A stretch of 64,000 nucleotides of DNA from an uncultured Lentisphaeria bacterium (GCA_903863035.1 CAIPAT010000426.1:23104-87103), one strand, 5' to 3'. Shown: positions 54,689 to 63,982, counted from the stretch's first letter. Numbers and translations: made by a program. The notes: a model not told the origin generated them from the letters alone.

Positions 54689-57600
54689 ATGCCGAAGAGA
54701 AAAGACATCCAGAAGATTATGCTGATAGGTTCCGGTCCGATTGTAATCGGGCAGGGCTGCGAGTTTGACTACTCCGGTACCCAGGCATGTAAAGCGCTGC
54801 GTGAAGACGGTTACGAAGTAGTCCTGGTCAACAGCAATCCTGCAACCATCATGACCGATCCGGATTTTGCCAACCGGACCTATATAGAACCGCTGACCAA
54901 GGATATCCTGCACGAAATTATCCGCCGGGAACGTCCCGACGCGCTGCTGCCGACACTCGGCGGACAGACCGCGCTGAATCTGGCGATGGAGTTGTTTGAC
55001 TCCGGTATTCTTGACCGCTACCGCGTCGAGATGATCGGCGCTAATGCCGAATCAATCCGCAAGGCGGAAGACCGTGAACTGTTCAAAAACGCCATGACCG
55101 AAATCGGTCTTGACGTGCCGCGGAGCGGTTCGGCGCATTCGCTGGAAGAGGCTGTCTGTATTTCCAAGCAGATCGGTACCATGCCGCTTGTCATTCGTCC
55201 CGGTTTCACGCTTGGCGGCACCGGCGGCGGCATTGCTTATAATATGGAGCAGTTTGCCGAGATTGTTCAGCGCGGACTTGAAGCCAGTCGCAATCGCGAA
55301 GTGCTGATTGAGGAATCGCTTCTGGGCTGGAAAGAATTCGAACTGGAAGTTATGCGCGACAAGAATGATAATTGCGTTATTGTCTGTTCAATTGAAAATA
55401 TCGACCCGATGGGTGTTCATACCGGCGACAGCATCACTGTGGCCCCGGCGCAGACGCTTACTGACCGCTGCTATCAGGAAATGCGCGACGCCTCGCTGAG
55501 AGTCATGCGTGCTATCGGCGTGGAAACCGGCGGCTCCAACGTTCAATGGGCGGTAAATCCGCAAAACGGCCGTATGGCTATTATTGAAATGAATCCCCGC
55601 GTCTCCCGTTCCAGTGCGCTGGCATCGAAGGCCACCGGTTTCCCGATTGCCAAGATTGCCGCGAAACTTGCCGTGGGTTATACTCTGGATGAGATCTGCA
55701 ATGACATTACCCGCGTGACTCCGGCTTGTTTTGAGCCGAGTATTGACTATGTTGTTACTAAAATACCGCGTTTCACTTTCGAAAAATTCCAATCAGCGGA
55801 CAGCACCCTGACCACTCAGATGAAATCTGTCGGCGAAGCTATGAGCATCGGCAAGACTTTCAAACAGTCTTTCCAGAAAGCTTTGCGTTCGCTGGAAACC
55901 GGCCGTGCCGGATTCGGCGCTGACGGCAAAGACGGCAAGTTCATGGAAATGTCCGATGAATTCCTTGAAGCTGAACTGAGACGGCCCAACTGCGAACGCA
56001 TGTTCGTAATCCATGAAGCATTCCGCCGCGGCTGGAGTGTTGACCGGGTCAATGAAATAACCTGTATCGACAAATGGTTCCTGCGGCACATGCACGAACT
56101 TGTCGCATACGAAGACGAAATCCGTTCCGCGAAATCGCTGGAAGGTCTTAAAAAAGATAGCGACCTGCTGTTTCAGATTAAGGAATTCGGCTACTCAGAC
56201 CGTCAGATTGCTTTCCTGCTGCATAGCGATGACCTGTCAGTGTATAAGCTCCGCAAGGAAATGAATATCATGCCGGTTTACGCACTGGTTGACACCTGCG
56301 CCGGTGAATTTGAGGCATATACCCCTTACTATTATTCAACTTACGGCGGTGTTGACGAGTACAAATCTTCCGGCAAGAAGAGCATTATGATTCTTGGTGG
56401 CGGACCCAACCGTATCGGCCAGGGAATCGAGTTTGACTACTGCTGCGTTCATGCCGCGTTTGCGCTGCATGACGCCGGATTTGAATCCATCATGGTCAAC
56501 AGTAATCCTGAAACAGTCAGTACTGACTATGATACCAGCGACAAACTTTATTTCGAACCGCTCACATTCGAAGACGTGCTGCATATCTATGAGCGCGAAC
56601 AGTGTTCCGGCGTGATTGTGCAGTTCGGCGGTCAGACCCCCCTTAACCTGGCCCAGAAACTGGATGCCGCCGGGGTCAGGATCATCGGCACCAGCCCGAA
56701 AGATATCGAAGCTGCCGAAGACCGCGACTTCTTCAAGAAACTGGTGGATAAACTGAAAATCCTCCAGCCGCCGAACGGCATGGCTACCAATCTGGAACAG
56801 GCCGTAGAAATCGCCAACCGGATCGGCTATCCGGTGCTGGTCCGTCCATCCTTCGTGCTGGGCGGCCGTGCCATGGTCATTGTCTATAACGAAAAATATC
56901 TGCGCAAATATGTGGAAGAGGCGGTTGTCGCCTCCGACGGCCGTCCAGTGCTGATTGACCGTTTTCTGGAAGACGCCACCGAACTTGACGTGGACTGCAT
57001 CTCTGACGGTACTAAATCAGTAATCGGGGCGGTCATGGAACACGTTGAGCTGGCCGGTATACACTCCGGCGACAGCGCATGTATCATTCCGACCCAGACC
57101 CTTTCGCCTGAAGTCCTGGAAAAAGTCAGAAAACACACCTTTGCGCTGGCCAAAGAACTAAATGTCTGCGGCTTGATGAACGTTCAATACGCGGTAAAAG
57201 ACAGTGAAGTCTATATCCTGGAAGTCAATCCGCGCGCTTCCCGTACCGTGCCGTTCGTCAGTAAAGCTATTGGCGTGCCGCTGGCCAAGCTAGCGGCTCT
57301 GGCGATGGCCGGCAAGACGCTGAAGGAACTCGGTTTTACCAAGGAAATCATCCCAAAACATACAGTGGTCAAAGAAGCTGTGTTCCCGTTTGTCAGATTC
57401 CCGGGCATTGATATCGCGCTGAGCCCGGAAATGAAATCCACCGGCGAGGTTATGGGACTGGATCTGTCCGCAGGCATCGCCTATCTGAAAACCCAGGTCG
57501 CAGCCGGCAACACCCTGCCGGTCGGAGGCAATGTTTTTGTCGGGTTCCGCGACATCGACAAGGAAGCGGCAATTCCGCTGTGTAAAGCTCTGGTCAATCT

Positions 57601-57952
57601 CGGCTTTTCCCTCTATGCAACCCGCGGTACTTCAACCACGTTGTATAACGCCGGAATCAAAGCCAATGCCGTATTCAGGATTTCACGCGGCAGGCCGCAC
57701 CTGATCGACCTGATGAACGAGCATCTTATCCAGTGGATAATCAATACCCCGGAAACCGGCGCCGAATCCAAGGTCGATGAGATCCAGATGCGCGCCCAGG
57801 CTGTTTCCCACGGCATTCCGATCACCACCACGCTTGACGGCATGAGTGCCGCAATCGAAGGCCTGAAGGCCCTCAAAGACATGGGTGGCAGAATGGAAAT
57901 ATGCAGCCTCCAGGAATATCATCGCCACGTCAAAAAGCTGAAGCTTGTTTGA
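54689..57952 (+). CDS. carB: Carbamoyl-phosphate synthase large subunit
   Basis: This 1087-residue subunit uses ammonia, bicarbonate and two ATP to make carbamoyl phosphate for arginine and pyrimidines. The two similar ATP-grasp halves are both present: '[20 protein letters not shown]' near residue 10 and '[20 protein letters not shown]' near residue 570, with '[20 protein letters not shown]' and '[20 protein letters not shown]' in their metal-binding ends, and the C-terminal allosteric domain (about 950-1087). The length is near the usual 1073. AAGGA precedes the ATG. carA is not in the window. Confidence 0.98.
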   Translation: MPKRKDIQKIMLIGSGPIVIGQGCEFDYSGTQACKALREDGYEVVLVNSNPATIMTDPDFANRTYIEPLTKDILHEIIRRERPDALLPTLGGQTALNLAMELFDSGILDRYRVEMIGANAESIRKAEDRELFKNAMTEIGLDVPRSGSAHSLEEAVCISKQIGTMPLVIRPGFTLGGTGGGIAYNMEQFAEIVQRGLEASRNREVLIEESLLGWKEFELEVMRDKNDNCVIVCSIENIDPMGVHTGDSITVAPAQTLTDRCYQEMRDASLRVMRAIGVETGGSNVQWAVNPQNGRMAIIEMNPRVSRSSALASKATGFPIAKIAAKLAVGYTLDEICNDITRVTPACFEPSIDYVVTKIPRFTFEKFQSADSTLTTQMKSVGEAMSIGKTFKQSFQKALRSLETGRAGFGADGKDGKFMEMSDEFLEAELRRPNCERMFVIHEAFRRGWSVDRVNEITCIDKWFLRHMHELVAYEDEIRSAKSLEGLKKDSDLLFQIKEFGYSDRQIAFLLHSDDLSVYKLRKEMNIMPVYALVDTCAGEFEAYTPYYYSTYGGVDEYKSSGKKSIMILGGGPNRIGQGIEFDYCCVHAAFALHDAGFESIMVNSNPETVSTDYDTSDKLYFEPLTFEDVLHIYEREQCSGVIVQFGGQTPLNLAQKLDAAGVRIIGTSPKDIEAAEDRDFFKKLVDKLKILQPPNGMATNLEQAVEIANRIGYPVLVRPSFVLGGRAMVIVYNEKYLRKYVEEAVVASDGRPVLIDRFLEDATELDVDCISDGTKSVIGAVMEHVELAGIHSGDSACIIPTQTLSPEVLEKVRKHTFALAKELNVCGLMNVQYAVKDSEVYILEVNPRASRTVPFVSKAIGVPLAKLAALAMAGKTLKELGFTKEIIPKHTVVKEAVFPFVRFPGIDIALSPEMKSTGEVMGLDLSAGIAYLKTQVAAGNTLPVGGNVFVGFRDIDKEAAIPLCKALVNLGFSLYATRGTSTTLYNAGIKANAVFRISRGRPHLIDLMNEHLIQWIINTPETGAESKVDEIQMRAQAVSHGIPITTTLDGMSAAIEGLKALKDMGGRMEICSLQEYHRHVKKLKLV

Positions 57953-58075
57953 ATAGAGTCAGGAGTGACTGGTGGTTAGTGGTTATTGGATATTCCGTGT
58001 TGGATATGGGATATTCATGATTTTGTTTCCCATTGGAGGTTTATGCTCCGTCATAACCGGGTTTGCCCCGGGAGC

Positions 58076-58103
58076 GCCGGTCGTAGGACCGGCTTTATAT
58101 TTT
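58076..58103 (+). terminator. Possible terminator of carB
   Basis: A perfect seven-pair stem GCCGGTC/GACCGGC with a GTAG loop is followed by TTTATATTTT, 124 bases after the carB stop. It may equally be part of a repeat. Confidence 0.45.
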
Positions 58104-58450
58104 CACCACGGATGTATATTTACCCCCCCCTGTGAATTTATACGCTGAATTCCGGATTTTCATTTCGTGTAATTTTGCGTCTTTTGTGGACAAAAATCTT
58201 TTAGGGATTTCACCGTTCCACAACATCCGCATTATAAGCGCCGGCGGCGCGGAATATTAATATCCCTCAATTTCCCTAAGGTACCGCAAGCATTCCCGCA
58301 GTCGCGGAACCTCTAATAGAGTGGCCGGTGCGATTCTTCTCAAGCTGGAAGCTTGAGTTACTTTTTCCAGCGGAGCGACACTGTTTAGGCGTAACACAAC
58401 AACAAATGCAAGGGTACCCACGAAAAGCACGAAAGATAAATCCACGTACG

Positions 58451-58488
58451 CGCATGAATGCGGACATCGCAATCATGCGCTGACTTCT
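58451..58488. repeat. First copy of the 38-base hairpin repeat
   Basis: This sequence agrees with 59312-59349 at 37 of 38 positions (one A/C change). Its core CGCATGA/TCATGCG forms a hairpin, and a T-run follows a few bases later. It stands about 230 bases before the small-protein/nucleotidyltransferase pair. Confidence 0.85.
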
Positions 58489-58713
58489 GTTTTTTAGTTC
58501 CGGTATTTTTTTCGTGGGAAAAGTGTATTCTCTTATCCTGCATATCCTGTCCATCCCTGTTAAACCCTTTGGTTGCGGCTATGCCGCGCTAAATTCTATA
58601 TTCCCTCTGTGAAACATGCCGTTGTGGTTAATTCTTGAAATTGCGCTTGTCTTTACTTGTTTTCAGATTGCGACTCGGTATTGTATTAGCCAGAATAATT
58701 CAGGTTGGGCAAT

Positions 58714-58905
58714 ATGAAAAAGACATTATCAGTATCTACATTCAGCAAAGAATCGTCTGAAGATAAAAAGTACTGGAGCAGCAAAAGTCCGGAAGAGCGT
58801 CTTGACGCTTTGGAGGCTTTGCGCATTCAATCAGGGAAGTTTATATATGAATATCCAGCAAGACTTTCAAGAGTTATTGAAGTTATTAGAAAAGCACCGC
58901 GTTGA
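58714..58905 (+). CDS. Small protein paired with a nucleotidyltransferase, probable antitoxin or partner
   Basis: This 63-residue charged protein has 'KSPEERLDALEALRIQSGKF' followed by 'RLSRVIEVIR', a pattern I recall from short proteins encoded just before MNT-type nucleotidyltransferases. That pairing suggests a partner or antitoxin role, but the sequence alone gives no function. The start is the ATG at 58714. Its 3' end overlaps the next gene by 59 bases in another frame, so the two are translated in concert. Confidence 0.65.
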   Translation: MKKTLSVSTFSKESSEDKKYWSSKSPEERLDALEALRIQSGKFIYEYPARLSRVIEVIRKAPR

Positions 58906-59290
58906 ATACATGATTGTCGGCGGCTATGCCGTCGCTTTTTACGGTTATCCGCGCTTTACCAAAGATTTGGATGTTTTCTATTTATTGACGCCGGAGAATG
59001 TCGCCTTGCTCAAAAAAGTTCTGCTGGAATTCGGTTTCAAGAAAAGCTGCCTGCCGGATGATTTGTTTGAAAACGGCAACATCATAAAAATTGGCATAGA
59101 GCCTGTCAGAATAGACCTGCTCAATGAGATTGACGGAGTTGATTTCGGTACGGCGAAGAAGTCGGTTGTCAAGGGAAAATACGGCGATGTTGAAGTGATT
59201 TTTATCGGGAAGAAAGATCTGATAAAAAACAAGAAATCAACAAAACGTTTACAAGATAAAGCCGATCTGGAAAAGTTGACAGGAATATAG
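58847..59290 (+). CDS. MNT-type nucleotidyltransferase (DUF6036/AbiEii-like)
   Basis: This 147-residue protein shows the minimal nucleotidyltransferase fold: 'YMIVGGYAVAFYGYPRFTKD' with the GG motif, then 'DLDVFY' with the two metal-binding aspartates, and a third acidic residue in 'VRIDLLNEIDG'. Proteins of this kind act as toxins, antitoxins or AMP-transferring neutralisers in toxin-antitoxin systems such as AbiE and MNT-HEPN. The ATG at 58847 follows AGGGAAG by about eight bases; an in-frame upstream ATG lies inside the partner gene. The pair lies between two copies of a hairpin repeat, suggesting recent movement or shared insertion. Confidence 0.8.
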   Translation: MNIQQDFQELLKLLEKHRVEYMIVGGYAVAFYGYPRFTKDLDVFYLLTPENVALLKKVLLEFGFKKSCLPDDLFENGNIIKIGIEPVRIDLLNEIDGVDFGTAKKSVVKGKYGDVEVIFIGKKDLIKNKKSTKRLQDKADLEKLTGI

Positions 59291-59304
59291 CATTAGTTAA
59301 ACCC

Positions 59305-59353
59305 AAGTCAGCGCATGAATGCGGCCATCGCAATCATGCGCTGACTTCTTTTT
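59305..59353 (+). terminator. Second copy of the hairpin repeat, acting as a terminator
   Basis: AAGTCAGCGCATGA (59305-59318) pairs perfectly with TCATGCGCTGACTT (59334-59347) around a 15-base centre that itself pairs TGCG/CGCA, and CTTTTTA follows. It lies 15 bases after the nucleotidyltransferase stop. The 38-base repeat unit is 59312-59349. Confidence 0.8.
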
Positions 59354-59766
59354 ATACGTCAAATTGGAACCTGACTTCCGAGGTGTCAGAGGAAAACCTG
59401 CTGTATATAATGCCATTTATTCGATCACGGTTGTACACAATATTATGCAGATGGCAGGATTTTATAAGAAACAGCGGCTACCCAAACAAAAGAAAACCGG
59501 AAATAAGCCGGAAACAGTCTGCTTCTCAATATTCTTCAGCCGTATAGGTCTATCATTGACCTGCGAGCAACAGAGGTCGGCATTAAAATTACGAATTAGC
59601 GGCAAAAATATTTCCCCAAAGTCCATCTGTAATTCGTTTTTTAGCGGCAGTGGACTTTTGGCGGTGCCGTCGCATTACGAGAAAATGCTTTTTTTTGTAA
59701 AATTCCGCAATCGAAAGTTGACTTCTGGCAGAAGTGGTATAAATTCTATGCCTTGTGCCCATTAAA
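59354..59766. repeat. Spacer before tRNA-Val with a GACTTTTGGCGG copy
   Basis: This 413-base stretch has an open frame of 148 codons (59319-59765) that starts inside the hairpin and has no ribosome-binding site, so I do not call it a gene. At 59652-59671 GGACTTTTGGCGGTGCCGTC matches the element arm at 52698-52717 at 18 of 20 positions. Related pieces ('ccaaagtcca' near 59617, 'agcggcagtgga' near 59643) suggest a decayed element end. Confidence 0.5.
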
Positions 59767-59843
<77 letters not shown>

Positions 59844-60007
59844 TTCTTATCTCCTTCAAAGCAAACACCTTATGGCGGTTCGCTGTCTTCGTTATGGAAT
59901 TATTATAGTGGTCTTTTTGTAAAAATTGTGACAAACTGAGTTTTTGAGTGTATATTAATTTCACTATGGTTCTCTAAAGTTCATAACAATCATAAAAGGA
60001 AAAAAAC

Positions 60008-61282
60008 ATGTCATTATATCTGCGTGAAAAATTGTGGCATTATTCTTTTATGTGCAACGGGGAGCGCATTCGAGGGTCAACCGGTAAGACCAATGAGAAA
60101 GATGCAAAGAAATTTGAAGCTGATAAAATTAAGGAATTAAAAGGCAAGCAGGCTGTTGTCCAACTGGCTGAAAAAGTACAGTCAGTTTGCTTTGGCAAAT
60201 CCATTCCACTGACAGATGCTTTCGATGAATTTCTGAAAATCCCAAGAAAGACAGAAGCTGGGCCGGCGCGCATGAAAGGTAATCGCGCCAAGTTTGACGA
60301 CTTTCTTTTGTTTATGACAGACAAGTATTCGGACATTGAACAGATGAATGCGGTGACAATGCAACACGCCCAGGAGTATATTCAATACCTTCGTCAGCAT
60401 GGCCGCTATAATAAAGCAGTAATATACAAGCGAGGGAAAAGGACTATCAGTCATAAAGATAAGTTGCCAGGTAAGTTGGCTGTTGCCACGGTTAATGACT
60501 GTCTGGCGTTGCTCAAAATGGTATTTGAAGTATTGCAGGAACGTGCGGAAATGCACAAGAATCCATTTGCACCGATCCAGAATCAGAAAAAAGACACTGT
60601 TCCCCGCGAAGCATTCACGCCAGAAGAGCTCAAGCTAATCGGAGAGAAAAGCAAAGACACCTATCTCTATCCGCTATTCCTGACAGGCGTCAGTACCGGC
60701 TTGCGCGAGGGCGATATTTGCACGTTGCGCTGGAATGAGCTAAATCTCGGGACGGGCTGGATTGTCAATCGGATACTTCTGAAAACCGGCAAGAAAGTAA
60801 GCATCCCGCTGTTGCCAGGCCTGCACAAGTATCTAGCCGCATTACCACATGACGGCGAATACTGTTTCCCTGAACTGCAACACATTTATACAAATAACGG
60901 TTCACGCATCGGCAAGGATGTGACAACATTCCTGGAAAGCCTTGACATCGAATCCAATCGTGTTGCGCCGGGCCGGTCCAGAGCATCATCAGTCAAGGAT
61001 GTCCACAGCTTACGCCATACTTTCGCATATCTGGCCGCGATCAACAATATGCCATTGCCGGTTGTTCAATCGGTACTCGGCCACTTCTCTCCGGAAATGA
61101 CCAAGGCATACATGGACCATTGCACCAGCGGCGCTAAAGCCGAGTATATGAAAAAGATACCGGACTATATCTGCGGGGATGTGGTTGAAGTCCCGCAAAA
61201 GGATATTGTCATGCAGCTAAAATCAATGACGGCGAAAACATGGAAAAAAATCAGGGATGAACTGATTAAACAACTGTCATGA
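60008..61282 (+). CDS. Tyrosine recombinase (integrase) of an integrated element
   Basis: This 424-residue protein has an N-terminal arm-binding region, a SAM-like core-binding domain (about 65-185), and a C-terminal catalytic domain with the arginine in 'GLREGDICTLRW', the 'HSLRHTF' box, and 'LGHFSPEMTKAYMDHC' carrying the last histidine and the nucleophilic tyrosine. All catalytic residues are present, so it should be active. AAAGGA precedes the ATG. Its position just after tRNA-Val, transcribed away from it, is typical of phage or island integrases whose attachment site is the tRNA 3' end. No second attachment site was found within the window. Confidence 0.93.
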   Translation: MSLYLREKLWHYSFMCNGERIRGSTGKTNEKDAKKFEADKIKELKGKQAVVQLAEKVQSVCFGKSIPLTDAFDEFLKIPRKTEAGPARMKGNRAKFDDFLLFMTDKYSDIEQMNAVTMQHAQEYIQYLRQHGRYNKAVIYKRGKRTISHKDKLPGKLAVATVNDCLALLKMVFEVLQERAEMHKNPFAPIQNQKKDTVPREAFTPEELKLIGEKSKDTYLYPLFLTGVSTGLREGDICTLRWNELNLGTGWIVNRILLKTGKKVSIPLLPGLHKYLAALPHDGEYCFPELQHIYTNNGSRIGKDVTTFLESLDIESNRVAPGRSRASSVKDVHSLRHTFAYLAAINNMPLPVVQSVLGHFSPEMTKAYMDHCTSGAKAEYMKKIPDYICGDVVEVPQKDIVMQLKSMTAKTWKKIRDELIKQLS

Positions 61283-61418
61283 TAAGCAGTTTTCCATGTT
61301 TCTCTCATCCAACCCCCTGACAGAATTGACAGAATAGCTTTCTTCAGGCTTTTGACTGATACCGGCGCCGGACTGATAATCTATTCCGGCATTCATCGGA
61401 TCCGGGCAATATCGAAGA
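61283..61418. other. Short gap between the integrase and the Sel1 genes
   Basis: These 136 bases hold no gene. GCCGGCGCCGG-like palindromic wording near 61361-61372 is the only structure seen; no clear terminator follows the integrase. Confidence 0.35.
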
Positions 61419-62003
61419 TCACTTCACCTGTAACTCTTTAAGTGCCTCCCGTGCCAGCGCATAGCCTTGTTCCGCCGCTTTGCGATACCAGCGCATGGCT
61501 TCGGCTTCATCCCTGACGACACCGGTGCCGGCGGCATAACACGCGCCCAGCGAATACTGAGCTCCGGCATTACCCTGTTCCGCCGCCTTGCGGTACCACC
61601 TGGCGGCTTCCGCCTTATCTTCGGCAACGCCGCAGCCATACGCGTAGCACATGGCAAGCAGCCCCTGCGCTTCCAGGTGACCACGGTCCGCCGCTTTGCG
61701 GTACCAGTTTACGGCCTCGGCTTCATCTTTGCCCACGCCATCCCCGCAGAAATAGCAAGCTCCCAGCGCATACTGAGCAGCCATATCACCCTGCTCGGCG
61801 GCTTTGCGGTACCATGCCACGGCTGTTTGGGTATCTTTGGCGACGCCTTCACCTTTGCTGTAACACCAGCCCAGGCTGAACTGGGCTTTCGCATCACCCT
61901 GTTCCGCCGCCCGGCGAAATGCATCGGCACCTGCCGCGCCCCAACTGCAGTATGGCTCAAGGCAGGCCGCCAGCGCCAGTAAAATGATCAGCGTTCTACT
62001 CAT
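61419..62003 (-). CDS. Exported Sel1-repeat protein
   Basis: This 194-residue protein has a signal peptide (about 1-22) and five Sel1 repeats of about 36 residues, each with the pattern A-x-x-W-Y-R-K-A-A-x-x-G ('AVAWYRKAAEQGDMAAQYAL' and so on). Sel1 repeats form a helical solenoid for protein binding, often in envelope or host-interaction settings. The repeats are nearly identical, implying recent amplification. It overlaps the 3' end of the second Sel1 gene by eight bases. GGGGAG precedes the ATG. Confidence 0.85.
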   Translation of the reverse strand: MSRTLIILLALAACLEPYCSWGAAGADAFRRAAEQGDAKAQFSLGWCYSKGEGVAKDTQTAVAWYRKAAEQGDMAAQYALGACYFCGDGVGKDEAEAVNWYRKAADRGHLEAQGLLAMCYAYGCGVAEDKAEAARWYRKAAEQGNAGAQYSLGACYAAGTGVVRDEAEAMRWYRKAAEQGYALAREALKELQVK

Positions 62004-62226
62004 TCAAATCTCCCCTGCTAAAGTCCAGTGCGTCGAGCGCCGCCCCGGCATCGGCATTCCCCTGTTCCGCGGCTTTACTATACCACTTTGCCGCTTCCGC
62101 TGTATCTCTGCCGACACCCCATCCGTTCTGATAGCATACGCCAAGGCTGAACTGCGCCATGGCATCACCCTGTTCAGCGGCTTTGCGCAACGTGCCGGCA
62201 GCTGCAGTTTTCATCATTTCATTCAC
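61996..62226 (-). CDS. Short Sel1-repeat protein
   Basis: This 76-residue protein carries two Sel1 repeats ('GTLRKAAEQGDAMAQFSLGV' and 'AAKWYSKAAEQGNADAGAAL') with no signal peptide, so it is probably cytoplasmic. It is likely a shortened paralogue or the split front part of the neighbour, whose first repeats it resembles; the two are in different frames. The ATG overlaps GGGTG. No function can be given beyond protein binding. Confidence 0.7.
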   Translation of the reverse strand: MNEMMKTAAAGTLRKAAEQGDAMAQFSLGVCYQNGWGVGRDTAEAAKWYSKAAEQGNADAGAALDALDFSRGDLNE

Positions 62227-62638
62227 CCAAAAAGTTAATCGGTCATATATTACCCAACAGGAAACACGCTAAAGATCAGTAACAGAATACTTGTTACATC
62301 GAAAAAGTCAAATTGCTTTTCACGCTTTCCCTAACTCCAGCCGCCGGTTTAAACCATAAAGAATATACGCCTGACAGAATTGCAGCCACAGCTTAATGGA
62401 CGCAGCGGCATGTGGCGGGGGAAACAACCTTTACCCTTCACTGGATAGAATGACCTTCCGGGATAAAACGGCTGCTTATGCGCCAGGAAACACAGACGCC
62501 GCAGCTGTGATATCAATTATGGACAGGCTTTTATATCTCCCGGGGGTGGTAAAGGGGATAATTTTTACAGCCGCCGCTATTTAATAATAAACCAGGCGTA
62601 TATGTCCGGCATGCCGGACATTTTATGGATCTTCCTGT
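62227..62638. other. Gap between Sel1 gene and XRE regulator
   Basis: A 62-codon frame on the plus strand (62396-62584) lacks a ribosome-binding site and reads as low-complexity alanine-rich sequence; I leave it out. 'atgccggacatttt' and similar short palindromes (for example TCCGGCATGCCGGA near 62602-62615) are the only structures seen. Confidence 0.4.
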
Positions 62639-63175
62639 TCAGATGTTAATTCTTATCGTCCGTGCCGCGGCAGGCCCGGGAGAACTCCCCGCTGCAATGG
62701 CCGCCTGGAACACTGCCTCCCGCTGACACATCGCCTTTAAGGCTTTTTCAGACTCTATGGATTCTACGGCCTTGTTGGCAATGTAATCCAGCATCCGCAG
62801 CGTCCGTTTCGACGGCTGCTTTCTTGACGGCAGCCGGCCTCGGCCGGTGGATAGCTGGTGTGTCAGCTCAAGGCATTGTTTTTCAAATAAGCTGGAATCC
62901 TCCAGCTTCTTTTTATACTTCAGTTTCTTCTGCTTCTTCACTTCCGCGGTGTTGAAGATGTAAGGCGAGGCCTCGGCCGGATACATGAAGTAATCCCTGT
63001 CAATATGGATATCCATCTCCCGTGATGCATCTTCAAGTTTCTGGGCCAGTTCCGGCAATGCGCGCTTCCTGCAGTTGAGGATGTCGGCTAAATACTGCCG
63101 GGAAATTCCGGCCCGCCTGGCCAGTTCCGACTTCTGTCCCCATTTCCAAAACGAGTCCGGTTGAAAATTTAACAT
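62639..63175 (-). CDS. XRE-like helix-turn-helix regulator of the island
   Basis: This 178-residue protein has an N-terminal Cro/C1-type helix-turn-helix ('KSELARRAGISRQYLADILN', about residues 14-33) and a K/R-rich C-terminal half with 'RTLRMLDYIANKAVESIESE'. The start is taken at 63175, where AAAGAGG lies upstream. It probably represses promoters of the element, including its own, since the promoter region holds a TACTG-N11-CAGTA dyad over the -10. The C-terminal half matches nothing I recognise. Confidence 0.75.
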   Translation of the reverse strand: MLNFQPDSFWKWGQKSELARRAGISRQYLADILNCRKRALPELAQKLEDASREMDIHIDRDYFMYPAEASPYIFNTAEVKKQKKLKYKKKLEDSSLFEKQCLELTHQLSTGRGRLPSRKQPSKRTLRMLDYIANKAVESIESEKALKAMCQREAVFQAAIAAGSSPGPAAARTIRINI

Positions 63176-63192
63176 ATCTGCCTCTTTGTTGT

Positions 63193-63231
63193 TACTGGCT
63201 ATAATATACAGTACCGCGAACATTCCGTCAA
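63193..63231 (-). promoter_or_regulatory. Promoter and operator of the XRE regulator gene
   Basis: On the minus strand TTGACG (63226-63231) and TATATT (63203-63208) are 17 bases apart. The dyad TACTG-N11-CAGTA (63193-63213) overlaps the -10, so a protein bound there would block this promoter. Read on the minus strand it contains TACTGTATA, also found at 63599-63607. Confidence 0.65.
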
Positions 63232-63566
63232 CAGGAGAGGCTCAAGAGGAAAAAACCGCTTGAGGCTAATGTATGCCGGACGGCGTACAATAGAAAATTT
63301 CTCTTAGTCATACAAATTCGCCGGCTTGCCATTGCTGCCGCCCGACAGCCGGATTTTATCGAAAACAGGGTACTTCAAACCGTGGGCAGCCCATTCCTCC
63401 AAGCATAGCTGTTCCGGACGTTGACAGGGGGAGGGAAACCGCCTGCGAGTCACAGCGGTTTCAGCAAGGGCTCAATGCGCGACTGCGTTAACCGAAGCGG
63501 GCCGTCCAGCCGGCGCCCCATGCCGTTCCGCAGAGTAGAGACTGAAGTCCAGACAACAGACCGCAA
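63232..63566. other. Gap upstream of the candidate RNA
   Basis: No gene is supported; the 102-codon minus-strand frame at 63472-63780 crosses the promoter and hairpin and has no ribosome-binding site. I see no further structure in this piece. Confidence 0.4.
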
Positions 63567-63610
63567 TTGACAAAAATGCGGAGGCGGCGTATAATATGTA
63601 CTGTATACAG
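63567..63610 (+). promoter_or_regulatory. Consensus promoter with an overlapping CTGTATACAG palindrome
   Basis: TTGACA (63567-63572) and TATAAT (63590-63595) are both perfect and exactly 17 bases apart. CTGTATACAG (63601-63610), a perfect palindrome, covers the expected start point near 63602. TACTGTATA is shared with the XRE promoter, which suggests one regulator for both. Confidence 0.78.
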
Positions 63611-63730
63611 GCGGCTTTAAGGCAGGCAAAATACGGCAAAAGCGGAAATAACCAAATCCTTATAAATAGCGGAAATCCACAAGGGGCGGCGGCAGGCAGC
63701 GAAAACCTGTACACCGCCCCTTCTATTTTA
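63602..63730 (+). ncRNA. Candidate small RNA of the island, about 130 nt
   Basis: A transcript from the consensus promoter upstream would end at a terminator-like hairpin: AAGGGGCGG (63681-63689) pairs perfectly with CCGCCCCTT (63714-63722) and CTATTTTAG follows. The roughly 130 bases between contain no ATG at all, so no usual protein start exists. An inner CAGG/CCTG stem lies inside the terminator hairpin. I find no match to a known RNA family by eye. Possible roles are antisense control of the element or an mRNA leader for the gene at 63983 if termination is conditional. Confidence 0.5.
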
Positions 63731-63982
63731 GCCCTTGTCAAAAGCCAGCCAGGCCCGCCTTTGGCGTTCGGAATGAACATTTAACCTCTTCCCGCCGCTA
63801 AAAACCACCTGTTTCATACGCTAAAACCAGCCCAGCCGGCCATAATTGCCTTAAAAACGCCCTATTCCCCGGCATAATATATGATAGACGCCTTAACTTC
63901 TGCTGCCTGACAGCGGCAGGCTTTAAAGCCTTTTCTGTATCTGCAAACTCTCCAACAACCACCCAGATGGAGGAATTTTACC

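Larger units (their letters stand above)
57953..58713. repeat. Repeat-rich spacer after carB
   Basis: No gene fits in these 761 bases; frames such as 58276-58554 (minus) have no ribosome-binding site. It opens with 'gagtcaggagtgactggtgg' and short tandem 'ggatatt' wording. Perfect hairpins follow: GCCGGTC/GACCGGC loop GTAG (58076-58093) with TTTATATTTT, a possible carB terminator; and CTCAAGCT/AGCTTGAG loop GGA (58339-58357). The first copy of a 38-base repeat lies at 58451-58488. Near 58535 is 'atcctgcatatcctgtccat', wording I recall as common between genes in PVC and related genomes. Confidence 0.55.

Noticed and set aside
58276..58554. Minus-strand frames in the carB spacer (58257-58472 and 58276-58554)
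   Set aside because: Their translations come from repeat wording found between genes; they have no start signals.
59319..59765. 148-codon frame before tRNA-Val
   Set aside because: It begins inside the hairpin repeat, includes the GACTTTTGGCGG copy, has no ribosome-binding site, and reads like translated intergenic DNA.
63472..63780. 102-codon minus-strand frame
   Set aside because: It crosses the plus-strand promoter and terminator hairpin and lacks a ribosome-binding site.
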